Source: Bermanella sp036960565 (GTDB lineage: Bacteria > Pseudomonadota > Gammaproteobacteria > Pseudomonadales > Oceanobacteraceae). From it: DNA of 64,000 bases. Positions within the stretch are counted from its first letter, which is position 1; each line of letters starts with the position of its first letter. The notes below the pieces were generated by a model, which did no database searches, had not been told where the DNA came from, and saw nothing but the letters and a program-made list of their open reading frames with translations. This document shows positions 32,109 to 41,188 of the stretch, piece after piece. The stretch lies in NCBI GenBank assembly GCA_036960565.1, contig JBALXQ010000001.1, positions 1-64,000 on the forward strand, in the 5' to 3' direction. Made by a program: the position numbers and the translations under genes.

Positions 32109-33255
32109 GATGCATGCTCTTGGCCGATTCAATTGCCCATTGTTTATCTTTATTAGTGTGGCAGGTTAGGCATGCATTAGCGGCGGGAATAAATGCCTTA
32201 CCTTCTTCATCTAACCGTACAAACTTGCCATCGTCGCTAAACATTTTCCAAAGAGGGTCTAGGCTAATTCTAAAAATGTGGCTGCGAATATCTCCCTCGG
32301 GCACTTCACCATTTTTTACATCGTGTTTTATCGATACCGCCGACTTTGCCATTCTGGGCATATGGCAAGTGATGCATTCAAATTTAGCTTTGGCGGGTAT
32401 ATGGGATATGCGTTGGGTGTGACACGTTAAACATGTTTTTGCTTCACCCTTAAATCCACCGGTAGGGTATTTCACGCTTAAATGTGGGCTATGGCAGGCG
32501 CCGCATTTTAAATACTCATGGGGGGATGCCAACAAATCTTCGTATTGTTCGTGATGGCGAATCAATCCGCCCTTCGCATCAATTTGTTTTACATCACCTC
32601 GGCGGTGGCAGCTGCCGCAGTTTTCTTCGGTGGTAAGCGGATTTTTTTTGGGCGCTTTAACGTGCAGCGCACCTGGCCCATGACAAGCTTCGCAGGTAAC
32701 ACCGGGTTCAGCCCAAACCCCATACATGCCGGGAAGGTTATCTTGATGCGGGCCGTCTTTTCCCGTGGCCACCCAAGCAGTGGTGTGGCAACTACCGCAG
32801 GTGTAAGGTTTGCGCGGTGCGGTATTGGCTGAGTATCCACTCCAGCCGGCTTTTAACCCTAATATTGGATTCTCTAAATTATATTGGCGCTGATTTTTTC
32901 CGGTAAGAATATAGCCTTCGTTATCAATGAAGCGCGCCTTCCATGCAAAGCCACCAATAATGTAGCTAATATCGTCCCAGTGTTTATCTTTTGGTGCATA
33001 AGGCACGCCGGGTGATGTACCGGTAGGGAACGTAACCGGGCCATTTACGGCCTGAATTTTATAAGGGTGGCCCGTTTTAATGTATTGGTTATATATATTG
33101 GTGTGGCAGGTTCGGCAGGATTGTGAGCCCGCATAATTTTTATGTTGCTGTATGGCGTGGGCGGTATCACTCGCTTGTAGGGAGCTAGACATGAATAATA
33201 GCGTGGCGCATAAAAGCGTTGAAGGTATCCGGATAAAATGAATGGCGGCATTCAT
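32095..33255 (-). CDS. Periplasmic octaheme cytochrome c
   Basis: A ~386-residue exported multiheme cytochrome with eight CXXCH sites (CRTCH, CGSCH, CEACH, CGSCH, CGACH, CLTCH, CITCH, CLTCH) after a signal peptide ending near LQASD. The heme spacing and conserved segments (HGPGALHVK, CGACHSPHL) recall the c554-like branch. Its partner NapC/NirT protein follows and overlaps. The pair is likely a periplasmic reductase or electron-transfer module; the terminal substrate (nitrite, hydroxylamine, sulfur species or other) cannot be read from sequence. ATG 33255 is preferred over 33279. Confidence 0.88.
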   Translation of the reverse strand: MNAAIHFIRIPSTLLCATLLFMSSSLQASDTAHAIQQHKNYAGSQSCRTCHTNIYNQYIKTGHPYKIQAVNGPVTFPTGTSPGVPYAPKDKHWDDISYIIGGFAWKARFIDNEGYILTGKNQRQYNLENPILGLKAGWSGYSANTAPRKPYTCGSCHTTAWVATGKDGPHQDNLPGMYGVWAEPGVTCEACHGPGALHVKAPKKNPLTTEENCGSCHRRGDVKQIDAKGGLIRHHEQYEDLLASPHEYLKCGACHSPHLSVKYPTGGFKGEAKTCLTCHTQRISHIPAKAKFECITCHMPRMAKSAVSIKHDVKNGEVPEGDIRSHIFRISLDPLWKMFSDDGKFVRLDEEGKAFIPAANACLTCHTNKDKQWAIESAKSMHHDTP

Positions 33256-33550
33256 ATCAACAACCCTCGTGATGATCATGGGCTTATTTTAAAAATTAAG
33301 TGCTGTCTAAAAAGTATAGTGTTGTTTGTTACCGGCAGGCTGTAATGAAGTTGGGAAATGAAGGTAACTTGATTGAAATCAGTGAAGGGTTTTTTATTGC
33401 CTCACTCTTTAGTGCATTATGGTTTATCAGATCTAACCTTTATCTATAACCGATATAAATGGGTTCTGTATCTTCAAATAATATAAAGGGCCAGTGCCAC
33501 ACAGCGCCAAAAGATAAGACATGAAAAATTCGCTATTTAAGGATAAAAAA

Positions 33551-34453
33551 ATGAACAAGCTTAAAGGCTTTTTAGGCCCCATGCGTTTACCTTTTTTAGT
33601 GCTTACCCCTGCGTGTATATTCTTAGCCTTGGCCTGTAGCGTTTATGTAAAGGGCTTTGAGAGTATCCAGCTGTCGCACGTGTTATTACTGCTATTAGGC
33701 GCAATATGTGCGCATATAAGTGTGAATGCTTTAAACGAATATTTCGATTTTAAAAGTGGTCTAGATTTCAATACTCAAGCCACTGCATTTAGCGGTGGCA
33801 GTGGCACCTTGCCAGAGTTTCCTAATCTTGCAGGTTACACTCTTTCAATAGGGATAATGTGCGCCACAATTTGTGCGGTAATTGGCGTATATTTCTTAAT
33901 GGTAATTGGAGTGGGTTTACTGCCTATTGGTGTAATAGGCATGATACTGGTGCTGGCCTATACCCCCATTATTACCCGTAGTGCCGTTTTCTCTCTTATT
34001 GCGCCAGGGCTTGGCTTTGGCCCGTTAATGATCATGGGTAGCTATTACGTTTTAACGGGTGAATATTCCTGGGTAATATTCTTAGTTTCACTTATTCCAT
34101 TTTTTTTGGTGAATGATTTATTACTGCTTAATCAATTTCCAGACATTAACGCCGACAAAGGCGTAGGCAGAAAAAACTTGGCCATTTTATTGGGCACGAA
34201 AAAAAGCGCAAAAGTGTATTGCTTGTTTTTAGCTCTGGCGTTTTTAGTGTTAATACTTTCTGTAGGGTTAAAGCAGGTGCCTAATATGGCGTTAGTGGGG
34301 TTGTTAATAATACCGGTGGCCATATGGACAGGCAAAGGCGTTATAAAACATCACGACAATATTAATAAACTACTGCCTTTCATGGCGCTAAATGTAACCA
34401 TGAATATACTCACACCGGTATTGGTAGGAATAGGGTTAATGATTACCAGTTAA
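33551..34453 (+). CDS. UbiA/MenA-like prenyltransferase
   Basis: A 300-residue integral membrane protein of the UbiA prenyltransferase superfamily, with eight to nine hydrophobic segments. The two Asp-rich prenyl-diphosphate motifs are present: NALNEYFDFKSGLD (residues ~65-78) and DINADKGVGRKNLAILLG (~200-217). The latter pattern is MenA-like (demethylmenaquinone synthesis), but other aromatic acceptors are possible. ATG 33551 has an AAGGA site 7 nt upstream, better than ATG 33521. It is divergent from the cytochrome pair, which suggests but does not prove a quinone link. Confidence 0.82.
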   Translation: MNKLKGFLGPMRLPFLVLTPACIFLALACSVYVKGFESIQLSHVLLLLLGAICAHISVNALNEYFDFKSGLDFNTQATAFSGGSGTLPEFPNLAGYTLSIGIMCATICAVIGVYFLMVIGVGLLPIGVIGMILVLAYTPIITRSAVFSLIAPGLGFGPLMIMGSYYVLTGEYSWVIFLVSLIPFFLVNDLLLLNQFPDINADKGVGRKNLAILLGTKKSAKVYCLFLALAFLVLILSVGLKQVPNMALVGLLIIPVAIWTGKGVIKHHDNINKLLPFMALNVTMNILTPVLVGIGLMITS

Positions 34454-34475
34454 GCCGCCATTTAGCTGCGTTTTT

Positions 34476-34970
34476 TTAAAGCGCCTTTTTACTTTTTTTA
34501 ATTTGTTTTTCAGCTTCTTTTTTACGCTCAGCCTCAAATTTTTCTAAACGTTTATCCCAGGTCTTAAAACGTTTACGGCAGTAAGCATCAAACTCGTCGT
34601 ATTCTTGAAAATACAAATCGCAACCTTCGTTAATAGGCACATCAAATTCACAACCACCGTTGCTGTGTTCGCGGCAAATCATGGGGCGTGTTTCGTAAAT
34701 GCCACAGCGGTTATCCGTTAGCAAATGTGTGCAACGGGTCATGCTTAATAAATACCAGCCATTGTCATCTTTAAAAAGGTGAATGCCTTTATGGGCAATC
34801 TGCCACAGCAATACATCAAACTCGTGCATGGTGGTGGGCGTGTCTATTTGCTGAGTAATATAAGAGCAGCATTGGGCACTGCAATAATCACACTTGTTTT
34901 CATCAGTGAGATTTTCCATATCAATCCGTTGGGGTGTGTAATGCTCGGCTGAGCCGTAATCAACTGATGA
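34476..34970 (-). CDS. YkgJ/UPF0153 cysteine-cluster protein
   Basis: A Zn- or Fe-S-binding cysteine-cluster protein. The CDYCSAQCCSY motif, then CTHLLTDNRCGIYETRPMICREH and a later GCEFDVPINEGC segment, match the YkgJ-type family. The C-terminal 35 residues are a Lys/Glu-rich helix. Length depends on the start: a TTG at 35105 gives 209 residues, while ATG 34970 (MSSVDYG) gives 164 and matches relatives better. The gene converges on the prenyltransferase gene, 22 bp away. Function unknown. Confidence 0.8.
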   Translation of the reverse strand, partial: SSVDYGSAEHYTPQRIDMENLTDENKCDYCSAQCCSYITQQIDTPTTMHEFDVLLWQIAHKGIHLFKDDNGWYLLSMTRCTHLLTDNRCGIYETRPMICREHSNGGCEFDVPINEGCDLYFQEYDEFDAYCRKRFKTWDKRLEKFEAERKKEAEKQIKKSKKAL

Positions 34971-35208
34971 CATGAAAGGGTCCGGGTATTGTACAAAATG
35001 GGTATTTACAAAAGGGGCGTATTTTAATGGGCTAGGGGCCATATGGCGAGCCTTGCCACGTGAATATCTGCGATTAATGACAATGTAGGGAGACTTGTGT
35101 GTCAACGGGCCATATTTTCTAGTGGTTTTGACCGAAAAAGTGCCAATTATGGCGTAAATGAGGCAACCGATTAAAGGAGATTAAAGGTATTTAATCTACT
35201 CTTAATAC

Positions 35209-36990
35209 ATGACATATATGAATAACAATAGGCCTTTGAAGGCACTGATTTTAGGCTTTCAGCTGGTTTTATGCGTAGCCCTGGCTAGCCCCAGTTTGGC
35301 CAACCACGGCTACGCCAAAGATATAATAAGGGTCGCCACCACTAAAATCCCTCCTTATACCGGTAATGAAATAGACACTACAGGCTTTTTAAGTGAGATC
35401 GTTCGTTCGGCATTTTCAGCGGTCAACATGGAAGCCAAGCTGGGCAGCTTGCCTTGGGCCAGGGGGAAGTCTGTCATGATGATGGGCCAAGTAGATGCCA
35501 TGTTTCCCAGTAGCTTTAGCGAGTTAGAAGAGCTAGGGGCCTTGAAGGTATTACTTTATAAAACCTCACCCTTAGTATTAATAAAAAGAAAAAACACTCG
35601 TATGAATTGGAATGGACGATTGAACTCCATATCGGGAAGTGACGTGGGGGTATTGCGTGGCTTTTCCTACACAGAAGAATTTGATCAGGCAAAAAACTTT
35701 AAAAAACTGTCAGCTTCAAATAATGAAACAAATATTAATAAGCTAAGCCAGAAAAAATTAGACTTAACCATAATGGATGAACTCACCGCTAACTTTTATA
35801 TTCATGGTTATGGCCTGACAGAAAAATTAGAAATATTAACCCCTTCATTGATTAATAGCACTGAATTTTATTTGGGTTTTTCCCCCGCTAACCGTCCTCG
35901 TGATCGTGAACAAAAGGCGTTAATAAAAGGCCTTACGATCATTAAAGAAAATGGTGACTATCAAAAAATATTAGAAAAATATGGTGTTAATGATCAAGTA
36001 TTTTTAAAATATCACGAGGTAGAAATCAGTAACGCTTCAAGCACCGCTGCAGTCACTAATCCTAAAGGAAGCCATGTGTTTCCAAAAATAATCAAAACTA
36101 AGACAGCCGATGTGGTAATAGGATTTTGCGGTTTTCATTGGCAGACCGATGGTTACCAAAGGCGCTATGAGCAAATTATTCTCCAGCAAGCGAAACGCCA
36201 AGGTTTTACCTTAATAAACTATGACGCAAAGGCCAGCTTAGATTTACAAATTAGCCAGGTTGAGGCCCTTATTAAAAAACAAGTTGATGTGATTGCTGTA
36301 TGGCCAGTTCATGGTAAAAAAATATTGTCTGTTCTTGAAAAAGCCAAACAGGCTGGTATTCCAGTCATGGTGGTGAACACACCAATAGATGTATCTGGCT
36401 TTGATCTTATTAGAGGCTACACAGGCCCAAATAATGTGGAAGAGGGTAAGCTGGCTGCGCAAATGATGATTAAGGCGTTAAATGGAAAAGGCCTGATTGC
36501 CGAAATTCAAGGCTTTCCAGGATATACAACGGCCATTGAGCGCTCCATAGGTTTTTCCGAAGAGCTCGATAAACAAAAGCGCAATAATCCAGACATCACT
36601 CTGGAAATAGTGGATGTGGCAGCAGGCTACTGGAGCAGAGAAAAGTCCCGCCAAGCGGCTAGGCACTTAGCCAGAAGGATTGATCATTTTGATGGACTAT
36701 ACGTAGCAGATGACAATATGGCTGTGGGTGCAATGGAATACTTAGAGTCAATCGGGCGTCTTGAAAATCTTATCATTACATCGGCCACCTTATTTGCCGA
36801 TGGCTACGATGCCATAAAAGCCGGAAAAATATATGGCTCGGTTTGGCAAGACCCAGCGGCAGATGCCACTATTGCCATCGAAGTGGCTATAAAGATCGCT
36901 AAAGGCAAAGAAATTGATTTTTTCAATTTCTTTAATACCCCTAAAGTCACCAGAAAAAATATATCAAGCTTTAAGCGCCCTTCGTTTTAA
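35209..36990 (+). CDS. Fused two-domain binding protein: SBP family 3 plus periplasmic-binding family 1
   Basis: A 593-residue exported protein that joins two unrelated periplasmic-binding folds. After a signal peptide (to ~residue 36), residues ~40-265 form an amino-acid-type (family 3) solute-binding domain: IIRVATTKIPPYTGN opening, GSLPWARGKSV, LITPSLINSTEFYLGFSP. After a linker, residues ~300-585 form an RbsB-like type 1 domain: DVVIGFCGFHWQTDGYQRR, DVIAVWPVHGKKILSVLEKAKQAGIPVMVVN, IRGYTGPNNVEEGKLAA, LYVADDNMAVGAM. No permease, kinase or other domain is attached or adjacent. It may be a soluble sensor that reports two ligands. An AraC gene converges on it from downstream. Confidence 0.85.
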   Translation: MTYMNNNRPLKALILGFQLVLCVALASPSLANHGYAKDIIRVATTKIPPYTGNEIDTTGFLSEIVRSAFSAVNMEAKLGSLPWARGKSVMMMGQVDAMFPSSFSELEELGALKVLLYKTSPLVLIKRKNTRMNWNGRLNSISGSDVGVLRGFSYTEEFDQAKNFKKLSASNNETNINKLSQKKLDLTIMDELTANFYIHGYGLTEKLEILTPSLINSTEFYLGFSPANRPRDREQKALIKGLTIIKENGDYQKILEKYGVNDQVFLKYHEVEISNASSTAAVTNPKGSHVFPKIIKTKTADVVIGFCGFHWQTDGYQRRYEQIILQQAKRQGFTLINYDAKASLDLQISQVEALIKKQVDVIAVWPVHGKKILSVLEKAKQAGIPVMVVNTPIDVSGFDLIRGYTGPNNVEEGKLAAQMMIKALNGKGLIAEIQGFPGYTTAIERSIGFSEELDKQKRNNPDITLEIVDVAAGYWSREKSRQAARHLARRIDHFDGLYVADDNMAVGAMEYLESIGRLENLIITSATLFADGYDAIKAGKIYGSVWQDPAADATIAIEVAIKIAKGKEIDFFNFFNTPKVTRKNISSFKRPSF

Positions 36991-37058
36991 TTCAGGCCCC
37001 TCACTAATTTAATCAAGTTCTTTTTAGGCCCGTTCTTTATGTCTTAAAGGCAATAAAA

Positions 37059-38069
37059 TTAAACTTCTTCTACTTGTTCTTCGGTCCGGTGTTCCTTTAA
37101 AAATTCCTTGGGGCCCATTTTAAAATTACCTTTAAAAAAGCGTCTAAAGCTTGCTTGCGTTTGAAAGCCTAAAGTAAAGGCCGTGTCTTCTAAACTAAGC
37201 TGTAATTGAAATAAACATACTTTTGTTAGTTCTCGCCTAGCTTGCTGGCATATATGTGAAAATGAACTGCCCTCTGCGCTTAAACGCTTTTGTAATCCAC
37301 GGGTAGATATGCTCATCTCTTCGGCCATATATTGGGTATTAAACCCCTTAGGGGCTCGTGTCATTAAAATAGTGACAGCACGATAACGAAAACTTTGCAG
37401 CCGCTTCATAGCCTTCCAAGACTCCTGAGCTCGACTAAAATACACCTCATGTAGGCTTTTATTCCAACTGGGTAGTTCAAGGCTCATAATGTCTTCTGAA
37501 AACTCAATCATGGAAATAGGAGAGTCATAAATGATCGGACAGCGAAACAAATCTTCTAATTGATTTGCATACTGGGGTTGGGGGAAATTTAAATGAACTC
37601 GTACCGGATTAATATCTTTGTTTATAAGGGCTCTTAAGTAGTTTAAGCAATAGGAATAAAAAGTTTCGTTGCAAAAACGGATTTCATCTTCATTATTTTC
37701 ACCTTGATAAGGAAAAGAAATGGAGATACTCACAATTCTGTTTTTAACATTAAGAATAGGAAATAATTTTAAATTCAGGGTGTGATACTGATTTACCAAT
37801 AAATCAAAGCATTGCCCTACATGTTGGGCGGTAGTGAGTAGTCTCGAAAAGTCACAACCGTTAATAGGAGACATGTGTTTGCCAAATACAAGGCCGATAT
37901 TAGACCCAGGATTTTGTTTATAGGCACTGCTGATTAACTGCCCATAATATTTTACAGAAGCGACAGAAGAGTCCTCAGAGTCTTTATTGAGATTACAGGG
38001 GGTATGCTGAATGTTAGGGTCTTTATCCATCACATCAAGCAATAGCCTAAAATAAATATCACTAAACAT
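37059..38069 (-). CDS. AraC family regulator
   Basis: A 336-residue AraC regulator of the same build as the one at 30.5 kb: Arabinose_bd-like N-terminal domain (residues ~15-200) and a C-terminal pair of helix-turn-helix motifs (AEEMSISTRGLQKRLSAEG; then TAFTLGFQTQASFRRFFKG). It is divergent from the SGNH lipoprotein gene over 351 bp, so it may control that gene. It converges toward the two-domain binding protein gene. Confidence 0.85.
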   Translation of the reverse strand: MFSDIYFRLLLDVMDKDPNIQHTPCNLNKDSEDSSVASVKYYGQLISSAYKQNPGSNIGLVFGKHMSPINGCDFSRLLTTAQHVGQCFDLLVNQYHTLNLKLFPILNVKNRIVSISISFPYQGENNEDEIRFCNETFYSYCLNYLRALINKDINPVRVHLNFPQPQYANQLEDLFRCPIIYDSPISMIEFSEDIMSLELPSWNKSLHEVYFSRAQESWKAMKRLQSFRYRAVTILMTRAPKGFNTQYMAEEMSISTRGLQKRLSAEGSSFSHICQQARRELTKVCLFQLQLSLEDTAFTLGFQTQASFRRFFKGNFKMGPKEFLKEHRTEEQVEEV

Positions 38070-38420
38070 AAGAATGTGCTCGTCCCGGTCCTAGCAGAAA
38101 ATAAAGATTAGACTTTATTGGTCGTCTTCTGCGGAACTGTTGTTTTTATAGTTATTATATTAATGAACGTATGTTTACGTTTCTAATTTTTATTTTTATC
38201 CACTTCTACTAAATACACGACATCTTGTAACATAATTTTATTAATTTGTTGCAGCGGTGGCGTAATACTACTGAAGCTTAGCCAAAATCCTAGGGTGAAA
38301 TAGGACTTTCTCTCCAATTACGAACGAATATGAATAAACGTACGTATTCCGAACGCTAAAAATATCAAGGCTTGATCTAGTATCTAGATTCACTCATCAA
38401 AATAATAAAAGAAGGGAACT
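38070..38420. promoter_or_regulatory. Divergent promoter region with a palindromic candidate operator
   Basis: No gene in these 351 bp. GAATAAACGTACGTATTC at 38332-38349 has inverted arms (GAATA/TATTC) around CGTACG, and similar ACGTATG/ACGT elements occur near 38165. It is a candidate AraC-family operator between the regulator and the SGNH gene. Confidence 0.4.
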
Positions 38421-39143
38421 ATGAAACTAAATAAATCAATATTCCACCTTATGAAAATGGCCATTAGCGGTGCCGCTTTCTCCTTGCTAGTCGCTTGTGG
38501 CGGCAATGCCTATGTTGAATCAGCCGATCGTAACGATGTGATCACAGTAGGGGATTCTATATTCGATTTGTCTGGCGATCTTCAGCGGTTTCTAGAAGAT
38601 GATGCGGGACTGACGTTCCGAAACTATACTCAGTCCGGTGCCGAAATAGCAGGAGGTATTATTGCCACGTCAATTACTCAGCAGTATAGCGATGCTAAAT
38701 CGACCGACTCAAATATTAATACCATTGTGATGGATGGTGGTGGTAACGACATATTAATTCCAGCTATCTTGTTGGACCCTTATGGTTGCCGTACTCATTG
38801 GTGGCGCTGGAGCATTTCAAGAAGCTGCCGAAATCTTGTAGATGATACCTATATAGATACAGTAAATTTAATTAATACCATGGATAACGACGGTGTAGAA
38901 AATGTTATCTTCCTTGGGTATTACGAATTGCCTCGTGGCAATGCTAACTTAGAGGATGCTCTTGATTACGGTGATAAACGGCTGGCAGAAGCGTGCAACA
39001 ACAGCACCGCAAACTGTACCTTTGTAGATCCTCGTGGTTATATTCCAGCAGAGCATGTTAAGTCAGACAATATTCATCCAACTGAAGAAGGCTCGCGTAC
39101 TCTAGCCGATTTGGTGTGGCCACATTTACAAAGCGCATTATAA
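38421..39143 (+). CDS. SGNH/GDSL lipoprotein hydrolase
   Basis: A 240-residue lipoprotein with lipobox LVAC (Cys near residue 26). The catalytic blocks of the SGNH family are clear: GDSIFDLSG (block I, nucleophile Ser), the GGGNDILIP block III with Asn, and DNIHPTEEG (block V, Asp and His). An esterase or lipase at the envelope is likely; the acyl substrate is unknown. It sits behind a GAAGGG site and is followed by a terminator and then the helical protein below. Confidence 0.85.
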   Translation: MKLNKSIFHLMKMAISGAAFSLLVACGGNAYVESADRNDVITVGDSIFDLSGDLQRFLEDDAGLTFRNYTQSGAEIAGGIIATSITQQYSDAKSTDSNINTIVMDGGGNDILIPAILLDPYGCRTHWWRWSISRSCRNLVDDTYIDTVNLINTMDNDGVENVIFLGYYELPRGNANLEDALDYGDKRLAEACNNSTANCTFVDPRGYIPAEHVKSDNIHPTEEGSRTLADLVWPHLQSAL

Positions 39144-39161
39144 AATTGTAATTAAACACGG

Positions 39162-39189
39162 GTGGCCTATATTTATGGGCCACTTTTTT
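39162..39189 (+). terminator. Terminator between the SGNH gene and the helical protein gene
   Basis: GTGGCC (39162-39167) pairs with GGCCAC (39178-39183), followed by six T. The next gene starts only 17 bp downstream, so its transcription may depend on readthrough. Confidence 0.7.
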
Positions 39190-39205
39190 ATGGTGAAAAG
39201 AGACT

Positions 39206-40279
39206 ATGAACCTTAAAAAAATAATAAATCATAAACCTCTACTGATAATACCAATACTTATCTCAACTTTTATTTATTACTTCTATTACGACAGCAGCGT
39301 GGATCAAAATTCTGCAGAGCTTTTAAATGAGTCCAGTAATTCTATAACCCAAGTTAAAACAAAGCGAAATAATATTGAGCAAAAAATCGCTAATGAGAGT
39401 GTATGGCTGGGCAACCCAGAATTGTCAGAATTTATCACTGACATGGTTAATCAGCTAAAAACAAAACACATTCACGAAATTCAACAGGTCAACATACAGG
39501 CCAGTCTTCAGGATTTAAGAAATCTTATACTAGAACGTTACCCTAAAGAGGGTGCTGAAGTTTTTGAGTATATTATCACTCAGGCATTTACAGAGCACGC
39601 AGAGGAAATTTTAGCTCTAATCACTAAACTGGATATTTACCAAGCATGGCACATGGAAAACCTGATAGGTTTAAACGAGATGAACGTATTGGAGCGTGAC
39701 GGCGCATTATGGGAAAAACGTTATAAGGTGTTTTCAAATTTGGCGGATGAGCTTTGGGAAAAGGAAACTGATCAAAAAGAATATAAACAACAGGTGGTTC
39801 AGCAAACCTTAAAGTCATTAAATTCAGCCAAAGACATGGCCTTGAATGAACGCCTATATATTTTGCAAAATACCATTGAAGAGCAGTATGCCGATACACC
39901 TCAATCGTTATTAATAAATAAGGGTTTGATGGCGAACATGTACTTTCGGTTGGACAGTGTTCAGAAAGATTTAAGTCAGATGTCAGATTTACAGCGCCAA
40001 CAGACTTTAGCGGATAGTCGGCGCCAGTTGGGGTATAGCGAAGAGAACATTACCAAATTAACAAAACAAGATAAAAAAAGAGAAAAACGTTGGAAAAATG
40101 GTTATGAATATATGCAAGAGCGTGATCAATTGGCTATCCATTATCAAGGTGATGATCTACAGCATAAGTTAAGAGATTTAAGAACAGAGTTTTTTAGCCA
40201 TGAGGCCGCCACCATTGAAGCGGAAGAGAAGTCGGGTTTCATGCGTTATGAACGCCCAAGAGTATACGGAAGTAATTAA
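39206..40279 (+). CDS. Membrane-anchored helical protein, lipase-chaperone-like
   Basis: A 357-residue protein with one N-terminal membrane helix (LLIIPILISTFIYYFYY) and an otherwise helical, charged body facing the periplasm. The anchored all-helical layout and the late segment with LGYSEENITKLTKQDKKREKRW resemble the lipase-specific foldase (LimK/LifO) family, which holds nascent lipases. The diagnostic RxxFDY motif is not visible, so this is tentative. Its neighbour is a lipoprotein SGNH hydrolase, not a classic family I lipase. Confidence 0.45.
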   Translation: MNLKKIINHKPLLIIPILISTFIYYFYYDSSVDQNSAELLNESSNSITQVKTKRNNIEQKIANESVWLGNPELSEFITDMVNQLKTKHIHEIQQVNIQASLQDLRNLILERYPKEGAEVFEYIITQAFTEHAEEILALITKLDIYQAWHMENLIGLNEMNVLERDGALWEKRYKVFSNLADELWEKETDQKEYKQQVVQQTLKSLNSAKDMALNERLYILQNTIEEQYADTPQSLLINKGLMANMYFRLDSVQKDLSQMSDLQRQQTLADSRRQLGYSEENITKLTKQDKKREKRWKNGYEYMQERDQLAIHYQGDDLQHKLRDLRTEFFSHEAATIEAEEKSGFMRYERPRVYGSN

Positions 40280-40372
40280 TAGGCTCATATTTATACCGAC
40301 TCACCATGAGTAGAGCGGATGTTAAAAATGTTAATAAGGTGTTTTTAGAAAACAGGTTATGATTTTACTAAT

Positions 40373-40396
40373 AAAAAACCGCCTCGGCGATTTTTT
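40373..40396. terminator. Bidirectional terminator between convergent genes
   Basis: AAAAAACCGCC pairs with GGCGATTTTTT across a 2-nt TC loop (one mismatched step). It can serve the plus-strand helical gene and the minus-strand hotdog gene. Confidence 0.75.
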
Positions 40397-40425
40397 ATTT
40401 TTTATCATTGTTCTGTTAAATAAAA

Positions 40426-40917
40426 TTAACGCTTTTTAGATGTCCAAGCCCAAGTCATTTGGGCCTTAATAGGTTCAACGTTGGCTTCATCGGTAATGAT
40501 GACATCTACTACTATCTCACCACGCTCTTCACTTTTAATGAATTTTATCTGTTCGTCGCTTAATTTTGCCACGGCACGCATGTCGCCAGTAGAGCGCTTC
40601 ACGTAATCAATCTTCATTGATTTAATCAGTGGCAATTTATCATCTGGTACGCTCATGCTAAAAACAAAGCCGGTGGCGGTCTCGGTAATCAGTGCCATGG
40701 CGATGGCGTGTACACCACCAATGTGGTTTTGAATTTTATTTTTGTTGCGAATACTTACGATACATTCGTTTTCGGTAAGCTTTTCAAAGCGTACACCTGA
40801 ATGCCCTGCGTATTTTATGGTATTGCCAAAAAGCTTGCTCATTGCAAAACCACTGATGAAATCAGGCAGGCTTTGAAGTTTAGTAGCAATGGTGTTTAAA
40901 CGGTTTTTCTTGCTCAT
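40426..40917 (-). CDS. Hotdog-fold thioesterase-like protein (DUF4442)
   Basis: A 163-residue protein of the hotdog fold. The core pattern matches DUF4442/PaaI-type proteins: GVRFEKLTENECIVSI, then the central helix HIGGVHAIAMALITETATGFVF, and KSMKIDYVKRSTGDMRA. Such proteins usually act on acyl-CoA or acyl-carrier substrates. No partner gene is adjacent, but the surrounding region is lipid-related. Confidence 0.82.
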   Translation of the reverse strand: MSKKNRLNTIATKLQSLPDFISGFAMSKLFGNTIKYAGHSGVRFEKLTENECIVSIRNKNKIQNHIGGVHAIAMALITETATGFVFSMSVPDDKLPLIKSMKIDYVKRSTGDMRAVAKLSDEQIKFIKSEERGEIVVDVIITDEANVEPIKAQMTWAWTSKKR

Positions 40918-41188
40918 GTGGGTTCCATGGGAATAAATGGTGGGAGTAGCTTATTATTGTGTGGCGCATTCTATCGATCCCCATGAGCCTTGTGAATGGC
41001 AAAAGTAAACAGTTACGGGGCTGTACGGCCAATTCTGTCACTATTGGCACTTGTTTTAAGGGGGACGATGTTCACGTGTTTGGCTATACAAGTGTTTATA
41101 AGCGTCTGACTGGCCTAATGAAGGGAAGTGACCTTCAGTGCCAAGAGCAGGGTGTGAATAAAGGCGATCATTGCTCACAGGTGTCAGT

